64,000 nt of DNA from Leptolinea sp. (GCA_012798535.1 JAAZMZ010000063.1:1-64000); one strand, 5' to 3'; shown: positions 18,187 to 27,662, counted from the stretch's first letter. Notes: generated from the sequence alone by a model not told the origin. Numbers and translations: made by a program.

Positions 18187-19442
18187 TTTTCATCTCGCTC
18201 TTTCTGGTGAGGTGATCGACCGGTTTTTATCTGGTCTGTGTCTACGTTGAAGCGGTGTTTCACCGTTTTCCAGGCTTGTTTTATGATGGGAAGTAGATTC
18301 ACTTCCTGCTTCTTGCGGTTTGATAGGTCTACTCCTTCCCATGGATCAAGATCAAACATCTTCCGCATTGTATACTGAAAAAACAATTGAAGAGTTGCCA
18401 GCACAGGGGCAGCCAGAATCATACCAGCAATTCCAATAAGATTTGCACCAATTAATGCAGCCACAAGTATTGCCGCAGGGTGAACGGCCAGGGAATCTGC
18501 CATTACGCGGGTAGACACAAAGTTATCGATAATGACATCGGTCAACCAGGCAACTCCAACGACAAAAACGGCATACATAAAAGGCTCAAAACCGAAGATC
18601 GTTGTACCCTGAAAGTAGGCAACCAGTCCGTAGGTCGTCCAGGCGATGAACGGTCCGATATACGGCAGGAATCTGGCCAGTCCGGCAATAATGGCCAGCC
18701 CAAAAAAATAACGCAATCCCAGCGCACCGAATAAAATTGAATAGACAGCAATCACGAATGCGATGATGAGAAATTGCCCGCGTAAAAAGGCATTCCACAC
18801 CCGGCCAAGCAAGACACCCATATGGCGTATGTCTTCTTCGTATCCGGGGATGGTGACTCTGAAAATTCTCTCCGGTTTACCTTCGGTCTCGGCCAGAATG
18901 AAGTAAGACATCAACATGATGAACAGCAGCCAGCCGATTGTGGACGCTGCACCTGTAGCTAATGTTCCCAGAAAACTTCCCAGGTTACCCAGCATGGGTT
19001 GAATAGAAGAAACAATCTGGTTGCCAAGAGAGGTCAGGTTTAGCTGGTTTAAATTGATTGTAAATGGTCCAATAGCAAACGGAGTATGCAAAAAATTGTC
19101 GATGGTTGTAGGTAGATCAACTATTGTTTTTTCAAGGAAAGCCACCAGACTCTGCCCCTGATTCACCAGCGCCAGTCCCCCCCAGGTTAAGAGGCCAATA
19201 ATTAGCAGTAACAGAAAGACGAACAGCAGGGTGACAGATAACCTCCAGTTCATATGGAATCTTTTCATAATCCAATAGGCTGGAGAGTACATCAAATAAG
19301 TCAGGATAAATGTAACGAGTAGTGGGGCGAGTAGAGTCTGAAACCGTGAGAATAAGAATGCGATGATGGTAAGCAGAGATAATCCAATGATCAGCTTGGT
19401 CGTGTTTGTCCACTTAGGGGAAACTGATTTTGATGTATCCAT
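18183..19442 (-). CDS. AI-2E family transporter / PerM-like permease
   Basis: 419 residues from ATG 19442; a longer frame from 19601 would run into the FHA gene and adds a non-hydrophobic extension, so I reject it. About eight transmembrane segments, with the family signature regions LARFLPYIGPFIAW and HPAAILVAALIGANLIGIAGMILAAPVLA. The family includes the E. coli AI-2 exporter TqsA and Na+/H+ antiporters; the substrate is not predictable. The Lys/Gln-rich C-terminal tail is cytoplasmic. First gene of a probable three-gene operon. Confidence 0.85.
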   Translation of the reverse strand: MDTSKSVSPKWTNTTKLIIGLSLLTIIAFLFSRFQTLLAPLLVTFILTYLMYSPAYWIMKRFHMNWRLSVTLLFVFLLLLIIGLLTWGGLALVNQGQSLVAFLEKTIVDLPTTIDNFLHTPFAIGPFTINLNQLNLTSLGNQIVSSIQPMLGNLGSFLGTLATGAASTIGWLLFIMLMSYFILAETEGKPERIFRVTIPGYEEDIRHMGVLLGRVWNAFLRGQFLIIAFVIAVYSILFGALGLRYFFGLAIIAGLARFLPYIGPFIAWTTYGLVAYFQGTTIFGFEPFMYAVFVVGVAWLTDVIIDNFVSTRVMADSLAVHPAAILVAALIGANLIGIAGMILAAPVLATLQLFFQYTMRKMFDLDPWEGVDLSNRKKQEVNLLPIIKQAWKTVKHRFNVDTDQIKTGRSPHQKERDEK

Positions 19443-19536
19443 TTTGATTAATGACTCTGCCTGTCGGTTATAAATCCCCAGCCGGAGTGCATAATAAAAA
19501 TCTCCGGCTGGGCGAAAATGATAAGAGTAAAAGGAT

Positions 19537-20160
19537 TTATGGCGCCGGGCAGCCAGGGAAGAGTGATGGAGCGATCGTACAGTACAGATTGTTGGAATCA
19601 ATCATCCAGAAGGCCACAGCACACAAGCAAATGAAGAGAGCGACAATAATAAGAATCACTATTAATAACGTGTTGGATTTTTTCTTGGGCGCGGCGGGGG
19701 CAGGACCTGCCTCGAATTCTTCTCTGGATAAAGGCACCTGGGATTGAGATTCTTGAACTCTACGATGAGCCGAAGATGCCGCTGCCGCCGGTGGAGGTGC
19801 ATGCATAGTATCCGGAGCGGAGGAAATTGTGGACATCACTGTGGCATTGGGATCACTATTGATCCGTTCATAAGAGACAATGCTTGTCTCACCGAACGTG
19901 ATCTGTTCCCCCACCCGCAGCAAATGCGGGCCAGATAACCGTGCGCCGTTAATAAATGTACCATTTGTTGAACCAAGGTCTTCCACCACGTACTGGTCGC
20001 CTTCTGAATACAATCGCGCATGGCGGCGGGATACTTTTTCGTCACTGATGACCAGGTCATTTGTGACATCACGACCGACATGCATCTCAGATTTTTCCAG
20101 TGGAAGCACCTTACCAGCACCTACTCCAGAGCGAATAACAAGCTGGTAGGTTGCGCTCAT
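19537..20160 (-). CDS. FHA-domain protein with C-terminal membrane anchor
   Basis: 207 residues. The FHA domain covers residues ~20-95 with the phosphothreonine-binding pattern GRDVTNDLVI, VSRRHARL and GSTNGTFINGARL. A Pro/Ala-rich linker (~110-155) leads to one transmembrane helix (~163-186, LLIVILIIVALFICLCAVAF) and a short tail. FHA domains bind phospho-Thr peptides, so this is a membrane-tethered reader of Ser/Thr-kinase signalling; no kinase is in the window. The start follows a GGAGGAAAAA ribosome site. Confidence 0.88.
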   Translation of the reverse strand: MSATYQLVIRSGVGAGKVLPLEKSEMHVGRDVTNDLVISDEKVSRRHARLYSEGDQYVVEDLGSTNGTFINGARLSGPHLLRVGEQITFGETSIVSYERINSDPNATVMSTISSAPDTMHAPPPAAAASSAHRRVQESQSQVPLSREEFEAGPAPAAPKKKSNTLLIVILIIVALFICLCAVAFWMIDSNNLYCTIAPSLFPGCPAP

Positions 20161-20410
20161 TTTTTCCTCCTGATATTTAAGTTATTTGTAGTTTACGCAT
20201 TAATTAATAGACTGTCAACTTCATACGTGCAAGATTTAAACCATTACTAATCGCCCGTCCGATGAATCCGTTTAACCGCGGTCGGTGAGTCTGTCGACCC
20301 ATCCCCTGTTAAATGCGCAGAGGTGGGATTCTGCCACCCCACCCCTGCAACAGTTTATTCTTCTTCCCCTCGAAAACCAGTATAAACGGTTTTCTCAATC
20401 GGCGTTGGTC

Positions 20411-21118
20411 TTAAATGCCCAAATAGGCAGACTTTACCTGTGGATTATTCTTCACGTCTGAAGCTTTACCTTCCAGCACGATCCGGCCGGTTTCTAGCAC
20501 ATAAGCCCGGGAAGAAATGGAAAGAGCCATCAGAGCGTTCTGTTCAACCAGCAGAATACTGGTACCCTGCGAGTTGATCTCTTTGATGATCTTAAAGATC
20601 TCTTCCACCAGAATCGGGCTTAAGCCCATAGAAGGCTCATCCAGCAGGATAAGCGATGGTTTGCTCATCATCCCGCGGGCGGTTGCCAGCATCTGCTGCT
20701 CGCCGCCGGAAAGCGTTCCGCCCAGTTGGTTGAGACGCTCTTTTAGCCTTGGAAAGCTCACAAAGACGCGATCCATTGATTTCTGGATCTCGGCAGGATC
20801 AGAACGCGTATAAGCGCCCATTTCAAGGTTCTCACGAACTGTCAAAGGGGCAAATATCTTGCGGCCTTCGGGAACATGGCTGATCCCGCGGTATACGATC
20901 TGTTCTGCCGGGGTTGTGGTTATCTCTTCGCCTTTGAAAAAGATATTTCCGCTTCGTGGCCTGATAAGCCCGGAAAGGGTGCGTAGCGTGGTGGATTTGC
21001 CGGCGCCGTTCGCTCCGATCAAAGAAACGATCTCGCCTTCTTCGATATGGAAGGAAATTCCCTGCAGGGCATGAATGGCGCCGTAATATACGTGTAGGTC
21101 CTTTACATCAAGCAACAT
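20411..21118 (-). CDS. livF: Branched-chain amino-acid ABC transporter ATPase LivF
   Basis: 235 residues from ATG 21118 (GGGAG upstream, 11-nt overlap with livG); a start at 21148 is possible but overlaps livG more. Walker A GANGAGKSTTLRTLSGL, signature LSGGEQQMLATARGMM, Walker B SLILLDEPSMGLSP. It is one of two ATPases powering LivHM. Last gene of the operon. Confidence 0.93.
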   Translation of the reverse strand: MLLDVKDLHVYYGAIHALQGISFHIEEGEIVSLIGANGAGKSTTLRTLSGLIRPRSGNIFFKGEEITTTPAEQIVYRGISHVPEGRKIFAPLTVRENLEMGAYTRSDPAEIQKSMDRVFVSFPRLKERLNQLGGTLSGGEQQMLATARGMMSKPSLILLDEPSMGLSPILVEEIFKIIKEINSQGTSILLVEQNALMALSISSRAYVLETGRIVLEGKASDVKNNPQVKSAYLGI

Positions 21119-21905
21119 TGGCAGCTCCCTTTCCCAGGTACGCTTCAATCACTTTCGGATTATTCTGGATTTCTCCCGGCGTACCACGGGCAATAACTTC
21201 ACCGAAATCTAACACAGTGATCTTTTCACAAATATCCATGACCAGGCGCATTTGATGCTCTATGAGCAGAATGGTCAAGTCAAATTTTTCACGGATAAAA
21301 TGAATCAGATCCATCAATTCGGTGATCTCTTTCGGATTCATACCCGCGGCCGGCTCATCAAGAAGCAATAAGCGAGGATTGCAGGCAAGAGCGCGGGCAA
21401 TTTCCAGACGGCGTTGCTGACCGTACGGTAAATTCTTGGCAATTTCACCTTCCAGCTTGTTCAGATGAAAAATTTCCAGGAAATCCTGAGTCTGTTCCGT
21501 TAATTCCTTCTCTTTTGATGAATAGTTTGAATTTCGGAAAATTCCATCGGTCATGCTGTAATCTGAATGGAAATGGTAGGCAATTCGGACATTATCCAAC
21601 ACGGAGAGGTTGGAGAACAGCCGGATGTTCTGGAATGTTCTGCCGATACCCAAGCGGGTAATCTCATAGGGTTGCAGGCCGACAACAGAATTTCCTTCAA
21701 ACTGTATATCCCCTTTTGTGGGAAAATACAGGCCGGTGATCATGTTGAAGGCGGTGGTTTTTCCGGCACCGTTAGGTCCGATCAGGCCGACCAACTCGCC
21801 TTTATGAATGGTCATATTAAAGTCATTTACGGCGCGCAAACCGCCAAATTGCTTGGTGAGTGAGGTAACCTCAAGAACAGGAGTGGTGGGATTTACAGGT
21901 GTCAT
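21108..21905 (-). CDS. livG: Branched-chain amino-acid ABC transporter ATPase LivG
   Basis: 265 residues. Walker A GPNGAGKTTAFNMITGLY, signature PYGQQRRLEIARALA, Walker B RLLLLDEPAAGMNP, and the LivG-typical C-terminal IIEAYLG-like end (PKVIEAYLGKG). It pairs with LivF on the cytoplasmic side of LivHM. It follows livM by 16 nt with a GGAGAAT ribosome site. Confidence 0.94.
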   Translation of the reverse strand: MTPVNPTTPVLEVTSLTKQFGGLRAVNDFNMTIHKGELVGLIGPNGAGKTTAFNMITGLYFPTKGDIQFEGNSVVGLQPYEITRLGIGRTFQNIRLFSNLSVLDNVRIAYHFHSDYSMTDGIFRNSNYSSKEKELTEQTQDFLEIFHLNKLEGEIAKNLPYGQQRRLEIARALACNPRLLLLDEPAAGMNPKEITELMDLIHFIREKFDLTILLIEHQMRLVMDICEKITVLDFGEVIARGTPGEIQNNPKVIEAYLGKGAANVA

Positions 21906-21921
21906 CTTCGATTCTCCTTGA

Positions 21922-23289
21922 TTAACCTTTCACCACTTCAGGTGTTGAGGCTGGTTTTTCGCGAGGTTTGATAAACGGCGCTTTCAAGAAACCCCATTCC
22001 ACGTTACCCAGTAAACCAGACGGTTTGATCAACATGAGCAGCAGGAGAACGATGGGGTAGAGCACAAACCGCCAGGTTGGTGCATCAGTACCCATCTGGC
22101 CTAGCAGAACACGCAGTAATCCTTCCAGGAAGAAGATCCAGGTAAAAGAGGCAGTGATCGTTCCGGTCATGCTGCCCAATCCGCCAAACACTACAATGAT
22201 TAACGGATTGAAACCGGTGATGAAATCGAACGTTCCCGGACTCAAGAAACCGATATAGTGGGCATAAACGCCGCCGCCGATTCCGGCGAAGAAACTGCCG
22301 ATGACGAAGGTCAATAATTTCGTGTTAGCCACGTCAATACCCATAGCTTTGGAAGCCGTCTCATCCTCACGCACAGCTAGAATCGTACGGCCTGTGGAAG
22401 AATGAATGACGTTCCGCATGATGATGATCACCAGGAGCATAAAGAAGAATGCCCAGAACCAGGTAGTCATCTTAGGGATACCGATCATTCCGCGTCCACC
22501 TTTCATTTCAGGGAAAGGCAGGATGGTGTCGGAGTTGACCATCAATGTGTTGATAATAATGGTGAAACCCAGGGTGGCAATACCGAAGTAATCCGAACCA
22601 AGTGAAAGTACCGGTAGGCCGAAGAGGAAGCTGACTTCTCCGGCAAAGATGCCGGCGATGATGACAGCCAGGAAATATACAACCTGCAGCCAGGCGCCCT
22701 GAGCCAGTGGTCCGGGTTCCGAGAGAGTCCCAAGCAAGGGAGTCAGCGCAGGATTGATCAGGTTGCCTATGAAGACAGCAATAGCGCCAACGACTACGCT
22801 TCCGATCAGGTAAAGGGTAAAAGCGGAAAGTACCGGAACACCTTTGTAACGGTTGAGCAGTTTTTGAATTCCCAGGATCATCAAAATCCCGAGAATGGAA
22901 CCAACACCGGCCACGATCAGGCCGCGGCTGTCACCGTTGATCCAGCGGAAGGTGATATCGGCGGCTGTGTAGGCGCCAATTCCATAGAAACCCCACTGAC
23001 CCAGACTGAACTGGCCATTGAAACCGTAGATCAGGTTCAAGCCGAGCGCCACCATCGTCATGGAAGCTGCCTGGAAGATCAATCCCTGATCAAAGTTGTT
23101 GAGCAGAGTTTCCCCTTCCTCTCCTCCGATGGTGATTGTCAGAGCCAGCTGCACGAGAATGAACGCAGCGGCTACCCCAACAACCTTCACCCACAATTTC
23201 TTGTGCCCCAACACCCAGAGGAGGCCGTAGAGGTAAGCCAGTATGGCGGCGATCTTTACAATTGATGCAAGTAGAAAACCGAGTTCCAT
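21922..23289 (-). CDS. livM: Branched-chain amino-acid ABC transporter permease LivM
   Basis: 455 residues, longer than the usual ~320-425. About ten transmembrane segments. The family core includes GLNLIYGFNGQFSLGQWGFYGIGAY, YFGIATLGFTIIINTL, the EAA-like loop AVREDETASKAMGIDV and VVFGGLGSMTGTITASF. It forms the channel with LivH. Extra length sits in the N-terminal half and in a loop near 150-210. Confidence 0.92.
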   Translation of the reverse strand: MELGFLLASIVKIAAILAYLYGLLWVLGHKKLWVKVVGVAAAFILVQLALTITIGGEEGETLLNNFDQGLIFQAASMTMVALGLNLIYGFNGQFSLGQWGFYGIGAYTAADITFRWINGDSRGLIVAGVGSILGILMILGIQKLLNRYKGVPVLSAFTLYLIGSVVVGAIAVFIGNLINPALTPLLGTLSEPGPLAQGAWLQVVYFLAVIIAGIFAGEVSFLFGLPVLSLGSDYFGIATLGFTIIINTLMVNSDTILPFPEMKGGRGMIGIPKMTTWFWAFFFMLLVIIIMRNVIHSSTGRTILAVREDETASKAMGIDVANTKLLTFVIGSFFAGIGGGVYAHYIGFLSPGTFDFITGFNPLIIVVFGGLGSMTGTITASFTWIFFLEGLLRVLLGQMGTDAPTWRFVLYPIVLLLLMLIKPSGLLGNVEWGFLKAPFIKPREKPASTPEVVKG

Positions 23290-23300
23290 ATGGCTATCTC

Positions 23301-24431
23301 CTAGGCTTTCTCTGCTTCAGGCTCACCGAAAATGCCGGTAGGCCGGATAAGAAGCACGATGATGAGTATGGCAAAAGCCACAGCGTCGCGCATGGGAGTG
23401 GAAATGAAACCCATCGTCAGGGCTTCCGCCTGTCCCATGATCAAGGCGCCCACGAAAGCGCCGGGGATACTGCCAATGCCGCCCAGTACAGCCGCGACAA
23501 AAGCCTTTAGACCGGGGAGAACTCCCATTAGCGAGTTAATGGATGAATAGGCGATGGCATACAGTACGCCGCCCAGACCGGCAAAACCCGCGCCGATCGC
23601 GAACGTGAATGAAATGACCTGATCGACATTAATACCCATCAAACGGGCTGTTGGTTTATCGAACGAGACTGCCCGCATGGCAATACCCATTTTTGTTCTT
23701 CGCACCAGAAATTGGAGAAAGATCTGCACAAGAATGGAAGCCACCATGATGATAATCAAAATATTCGAGAAGGTTATGGCATTTTCAGGAGGCGGGGTCC
23801 CCTGAATTATTTGATGAATCCCGGTGGTATCGATATACCAGGCTACCACTTCAAACGGACGTTTGTACGGGATAAAACGGGGAGAGAATACAAAATTCAA
23901 TGCCCCGAAATATTCCAGGAAAAAGGAAACACCAATTGCCGTGATCAAGGCCGCAATACGCGGTGCATTCCGTAATGGTTTGTAAGCCACTCTTTCAATT
24001 GTTACAGCCAGTAAAATGCACAGGATCATTGAAATCAGGATAACTGTTATGGTTCCAATGATCATCACCAGTGTACCATTCATGTCCGGCCAGATTGCCG
24101 CCGGCCAGATATGTAAACTGAAGCGCTCCACCAGGAAATAGCTGGTGAAAGCACCCACCATGAAAACATCGCCATGGGCAAAGTTGATCAACTTGACAAT
24201 ACCGTATACCATGGTGTAACCCAGGGCGATCAGTGCGTATACAAAACCAAGTTGCAATCCGCTGATTACAAACTGGGTGAAAATCTCAGGACCCTGGATC
24301 AAGTTTTTCCCCAGGATGTAAACCATCACCAGGGCAATAAATCCTAAAAACACCTGACCGACCCATTGTAAAGGCGGCCGGTTTTTTCGTATTCCAGTCA
24401 TAACAGGTTGGGAGACAGTATCTGGTTGCAT
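23301..24431 (-). CDS. livH: Branched-chain amino-acid ABC transporter permease LivH
   Basis: 376 residues, about eight to nine transmembrane helices. Signature segments: ISGLQLGFVYALIALGYTMVYGIVKLINFAHGDVFMVGA, MRAVSFDKPTARLMGINV (EAA loop) and AAVLGGIGSIPGAFVGALIMG. An N-terminal extension of ~55 residues carries an extra helix. GGAGG precedes the ATG. A stable hairpin separates it from the upstream binding-protein gene. Confidence 0.92.
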   Translation of the reverse strand: MQPDTVSQPVMTGIRKNRPPLQWVGQVFLGFIALVMVYILGKNLIQGPEIFTQFVISGLQLGFVYALIALGYTMVYGIVKLINFAHGDVFMVGAFTSYFLVERFSLHIWPAAIWPDMNGTLVMIIGTITVILISMILCILLAVTIERVAYKPLRNAPRIAALITAIGVSFFLEYFGALNFVFSPRFIPYKRPFEVVAWYIDTTGIHQIIQGTPPPENAITFSNILIIIMVASILVQIFLQFLVRRTKMGIAMRAVSFDKPTARLMGINVDQVISFTFAIGAGFAGLGGVLYAIAYSSINSLMGVLPGLKAFVAAVLGGIGSIPGAFVGALIMGQAEALTMGFISTPMRDAVAFAILIIVLLIRPTGIFGEPEAEKA

Positions 24432-24469
24432 CAGCCTGTTACCTCCATTGTCGATTCATAGTATCGTAA

Positions 24470-24498
24470 ATGATGGGTGGCTGATAGCCACCCATCAT
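24470..24498 (-). promoter_or_regulatory. Intercistronic hairpin between the binding-protein gene and livH
   Basis: Perfect 12-bp arms ATGATGGGTGGC (24470-24481) and GCCACCCATCAT (24487-24498) with a 5-nt loop. There is no T-run after it on the minus strand, so it is more likely an mRNA-stabilising or partial-termination stem that lets the binding protein be made in excess of the permeases. Confidence 0.65.
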
Positions 24499-24520
24499 CT
24501 TCATGTTTTTTAAGATCAGA

Positions 24521-25696
24521 TTACGGATTTACAAGGGAGTCGAAGACGATTTTTCCATCTTTGACTTTTAATACGGCCAGTGGTTTCTTCGGGTCGTGGT
24601 TCGCATCCAGTTTGAAGGAACCGGAGACAACTTTGAATTCCATAGTTTCCAACTCTGTGCGTACTTTCTCCACATCATCGGCACCGGCTTTTTCAATGGC
24701 CTGCAGCAGCATATTGGTTGCATCGTAGGCCAGCACAGCCAGCGCATCCGGAACCTTGCCGACGCCCTTGTCATCTTTGTATTCCGCCGCATAGGCTTTC
24801 AGGAAGTTCTGAACCTCGGGACGGGGATCTTCAGGAGCGTAGTGGTTGGTGTAATAACCACCATCGGCAGCCGCTTTATCCAGGTCGGAGGAATCCCATC
24901 CATCACCACCCATGAAGGGCGCGGTAATGCCTTTTTCCTTGGCCTGTTTGTAAGCCAGGTTGACGATGTTATAGTAATCAGGCAGGTAGACGATATCCGG
25001 TTTGGCTTCTGCAACTTTCGCAAGAATCGCGGAGAAATCCGTATCTTTCGAGGTGTAGGATTCTTTTCCGACAATCTTGCCGCCTTTTTCGGTGAAGGCT
25101 TTTTCAAAGAATTCAGCCAGACCCTTCACGTAGTCATTGGATTGATCCAGCATAATGAAGGCGGTCTTGGCTTTCAGGTTGTTGATGGCGAAGGACGCAC
25201 CAATTGTGCCCTGGAAAGGATCGGTGAAGCAAGCGCGGAAGATATAAGGTTTCACTTTGCCATCCGCACCGACGGTTACCGACGGATTGGTGGAGGTAGA
25301 GGTGATCTGGATGACTTTCGCAGCATTGGCAATTTCTGAAACGGGGATGGAAGCCTTGGAGCAGACTTCGCCCATGATGTAATGTACTTTATCCTGATTG
25401 ATGACCTTGTTGGCCGCATTCACAGCAGGATCAGGGGTGCATTGTGAATCTTCGACGATGGCAGTGATTTTCTTGCCTAATACGCCGCCCTTGGCATTCC
25501 ATTCTTTAATGGCCAGCAAAGCACCATCACGAGTGGAAACACCGAAGGTGGGGACCGGGCCGCTCAGAGGGGCCAGGAGCGCGATCTTGATATCACCACT
25601 GGCGGCAGCGGGGGCAGCCACAGCAGCGGCAGGAGCGAAACCGCTCAGGCAGATAGCGAGGACCATCAACAGACTGAAAAACTTGAATGTACGCAT
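24521..25696 (-). CDS. Branched-chain amino-acid ABC transporter substrate-binding protein
   Basis: 391 residues. A signal peptide occupies residues 1-~28 (FFSLLMVLAICLSGFAPAAA) with an Ala-rich cleavage region and no lipobox Cys. The mature part is a LivJ/LivK-type type-I periplasmic binding fold: IKIALLAPLSGPVPTFG, QCTPDPAVNAANKVI, VHYIMGEVCSKASIPVSEI. It delivers Leu/Ile/Val or related ligands to LivHM. First gene of the liv operon, behind a long leader. Confidence 0.92.
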   Translation of the reverse strand: MRTFKFFSLLMVLAICLSGFAPAAAVAAPAAASGDIKIALLAPLSGPVPTFGVSTRDGALLAIKEWNAKGGVLGKKITAIVEDSQCTPDPAVNAANKVINQDKVHYIMGEVCSKASIPVSEIANAAKVIQITSTSTNPSVTVGADGKVKPYIFRACFTDPFQGTIGASFAINNLKAKTAFIMLDQSNDYVKGLAEFFEKAFTEKGGKIVGKESYTSKDTDFSAILAKVAEAKPDIVYLPDYYNIVNLAYKQAKEKGITAPFMGGDGWDSSDLDKAAADGGYYTNHYAPEDPRPEVQNFLKAYAAEYKDDKGVGKVPDALAVLAYDATNMLLQAIEKAGADDVEKVRTELETMEFKVVSGSFKLDANHDPKKPLAVLKVKDGKIVFDSLVNP

Positions 25697-25943
25697 ACGA
25701 AATTCTCCTCCTTCTATGACGATTAAACAGTTTTTCTATGGATCACCGTTTTAGGACTGCAAATCCTACAACAGCAATATCAAAATTGGGAAATCTTGAA
25801 TGTGCCAGACCACCTCCAATCATGATGGGGATCCCGTAACGAATATTCAATTCACAATAAACGGGGAGGAAAGCTCTCAGGCGAAATCACCCGAGAAGTA
25901 ATGACCAAACAAAAGTGACCCTTCTGTTTGATTCACTTTAGCT
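25697..25943 (-). promoter_or_regulatory. Long 5' leader of the liv operon
   Basis: About 240 nt of untranslated RNA is predicted between the promoter and the ATG at 25696. It contains a bulged stem (TCTCGGG...CCTGAGA, about 25872-25897) and a small AGGA/TCCT hairpin near 25755-25770, then GAAGGAGGAG as ribosome site. I recognise no known riboswitch or T-box. Confidence 0.45.
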
Positions 25944-25972
25944 AATATACATGGGATGAAGTAACTTGTCAA
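25944..25972 (-). promoter_or_regulatory. Sigma-70-type promoter of the liv operon
   Basis: On the minus strand, -35 TTGACA (25967-25972), 17-nt spacer and -10 TATATT (25944-25949). The match is near-perfect, and the next minus-strand gene is the binding-protein gene. Confidence 0.8.
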
Positions 25973-26013
25973 GAAGAAATTGTGGGTAATGTTTTAATCA
26001 CCCTCTTAATAAC

Positions 26014-26042
26014 TTGACAGAATAATTTTGTGTCACTATAAT
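26014..26042 (+). promoter_or_regulatory. Consensus sigma-70 promoter
   Basis: TTGACA (26014-26019), 17-nt spacer, TATAAT (26037-26042): an exact consensus. It drives the small membrane protein gene at 26083, with a leader of about 35 nt and ribosome site GGGAGAGAG. It is back to back with the liv promoter 42 bp away. Confidence 0.88.
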
Positions 26043-26082
26043 CTCAAAATTAACATAAATACCAAACCAGGGAGAGAGGCAC

Positions 26083-26484
26083 ATGAAAAAAGCCGTACTC
26101 AATCGAAGTCTGATCGTCCCACTTTTTATTCTTCAATTGGTTCCTCTTGTGGTTTTTACCCCAGAATCATATGCCATGACCACCCAGGAATGGTGGCTTC
26201 CCCTGCTCCTGGCGGTGCTATCGATCTTCGCCACATTTGAACTGCTCATTCGTCACAATCCAGAATCCTGGCCTTGGTATTTGCTGGCTTTTTCCCAGGG
26301 TTTTAACATCATCAGCCGGTTGATGATGTTAATGCCTCACACAACCGCCATCGTCGAACAGAACCAGGTTTTCAATACTCCCTATGTCATTATCGCCGTC
26401 ATCTGCATCGCTGTCTCCTGGTTCTTCCTCTGGTATCTCGAACAACCGGAAATCCGCATGAATGTGATGAATACGGCAAAATAA
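26083..26484 (+). CDS. Small multi-spanning membrane protein, unknown function
   Basis: 133 residues with about four hydrophobic segments (residues ~9-30, 37-58, 65-90, 105-122). The consensus promoter and strong ribosome site imply substantial expression. A terminator follows directly, so it is monocistronic. No family recognised. Confidence 0.7.
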   Translation: MKKAVLNRSLIVPLFILQLVPLVVFTPESYAMTTQEWWLPLLLAVLSIFATFELLIRHNPESWPWYLLAFSQGFNIISRLMMLMPHTTAIVEQNQVFNTPYVIIAVICIAVSWFFLWYLEQPEIRMNVMNTAK

Positions 26485-26510
26485 ACCTCTTGATTTGTTA
26501 ATCAATAATT

Positions 26511-26553
26511 GAGGAGACCCGGAGTGTAGTTCAGAGATGGTCTCCTCTTTCAT
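26511..26553 (+). terminator. Rho-independent terminator
   Basis: 9-bp arms GAGGAGACC (26511-26519) and GGTCTCCTC (26539-26547) followed by TTTCATTT. It ends the 26083 transcript. Confidence 0.75.
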
Positions 26554-26594
26554 TTAATGGGGGTGTAGTGGGGTAGACCATGGGTTTGCCAATA

Positions 26595-27662
26595 TTAGTT
26601 ATGGTCTTTACTTTCATCGCATTCCATCTTTAATAACGCTTTTTTTCGGTCAATTCCCCAACGATAACCACTAACACTCCCATCTGAATGTACAACGCGG
26701 TGGCACGGATTGATGATCGCCACCGGATTGGCCGCGCAGGCTGACGCGACCGCCCGTACGGCCTTTGGCTTTCCTATAGATCTGGCAATTTCGGAGTAAC
26801 TACGCTTTTCGCCATAAGGAATTTTCCGCAATTCCTGCCAGACGAGCAGCTGAAACACAGTGGCATGGGAATCTACAGGGATTTCGAAGATACGTTGATG
26901 GGTAGAAAAGTAAGCGTTGAGCTGCTCTATCCAGAGATCAAGCTCTCCGGTTTGTTGTTCGATCTTAGCGGCCGGAAATTCACAAACCAGTTCTTTTAAG
27001 AGTTCGTGATTCTTCTCCCCGAATTTCAGTGAACACACACCATGTTCTGTCGCAGCCATCAACATTCTCCCCAGAGGGGTATTCAGGAAGTCGTAAACGA
27101 TACGCTCTCCCGCTCCCCCATTCTGATACTTGCGGGGAGTCATTCCCAGGTGGGAGACCGCTTTTTCATATAACCGGCTTGAAGAGCTGAACCCGGCAGC
27201 AAATTGCGAGGCGGATATTGTCTCTCCATTTTTAAGGAGTTCCTTCAGGTCATTATTCCTTTTTTCCATGATCACCCTCTTCGGAGTAGTTCCCGTGAAT
27301 CGTTTCATCACCCTGAGTAAAAAAACCGGGGAAATTCCCGCGGCAGCCGCCCATTCCTCGACCGAAGATACAGCCTCTTGCTGATCGAGAAGAATCTCCA
27401 TCAAACGCCTGAATTCGGCGGCATCTCTTCCCCATTGCTCAGGTCGGCAGCGTTTGCAGGGTCGATACCCGGCTCGTTCGGCATCGTCAGCTGATGAGAA
27501 GAACTCGACAGAAGAATATTTTGGCCGTCTGGATGGGCAGGAAGGCAGGCAATAGATACCCGTCGTTCGGACAGCGAAAAACACCCTACCGTCCCAATCC
27601 CGATTTCTTGCAACAATTGCCGTCCAGATCTGACCTTGATCTTCGCTCGTATGTATTGTCAT
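26595..27662 (-). CDS. ada: Ada: bifunctional alkyl-DNA repair methyltransferase and transcription activator
   Basis: 355 residues, colinear with E. coli Ada. The Zn-binding phosphotriester-repair domain has C38, C42, C69 and C72 at the same numbering as the E. coli protein; C38 is the methyl acceptor. An AraC-type HTH region spans ~85-185. The O6-methylguanine domain ends with NPCHRVV, active-site Cys320. It removes methyl groups from DNA phosphates and O6-meG and, when methylated on C38, activates alkylation-response genes. No alkA or alkB is adjacent. Confidence 0.92.
   Translation of the reverse strand: MTIHTSEDQGQIWTAIVARNRDWDGRVFFAVRTTGIYCLPSCPSRRPKYSSVEFFSSADDAERAGYRPCKRCRPEQWGRDAAEFRRLMEILLDQQEAVSSVEEWAAAAGISPVFLLRVMKRFTGTTPKRVIMEKRNNDLKELLKNGETISASQFAAGFSSSSRLYEKAVSHLGMTPRKYQNGGAGERIVYDFLNTPLGRMLMAATEHGVCSLKFGEKNHELLKELVCEFPAAKIEQQTGELDLWIEQLNAYFSTHQRIFEIPVDSHATVFQLLVWQELRKIPYGEKRSYSEIARSIGKPKAVRAVASACAANPVAIINPCHRVVHSDGSVSGYRWGIDRKKALLKMECDESKDHN

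Noticed and set aside
19443-19601. N-terminal extension of the AI-2E-type permease
   Set aside because: It overlaps the FHA gene's 3' end, lacks family similarity, and a better start exists at 19442.
25872-25897. Known riboswitch in the liv leader
   Set aside because: The stem was compared from memory with glycine, TPP and T-box patterns; none of their conserved cores is present.
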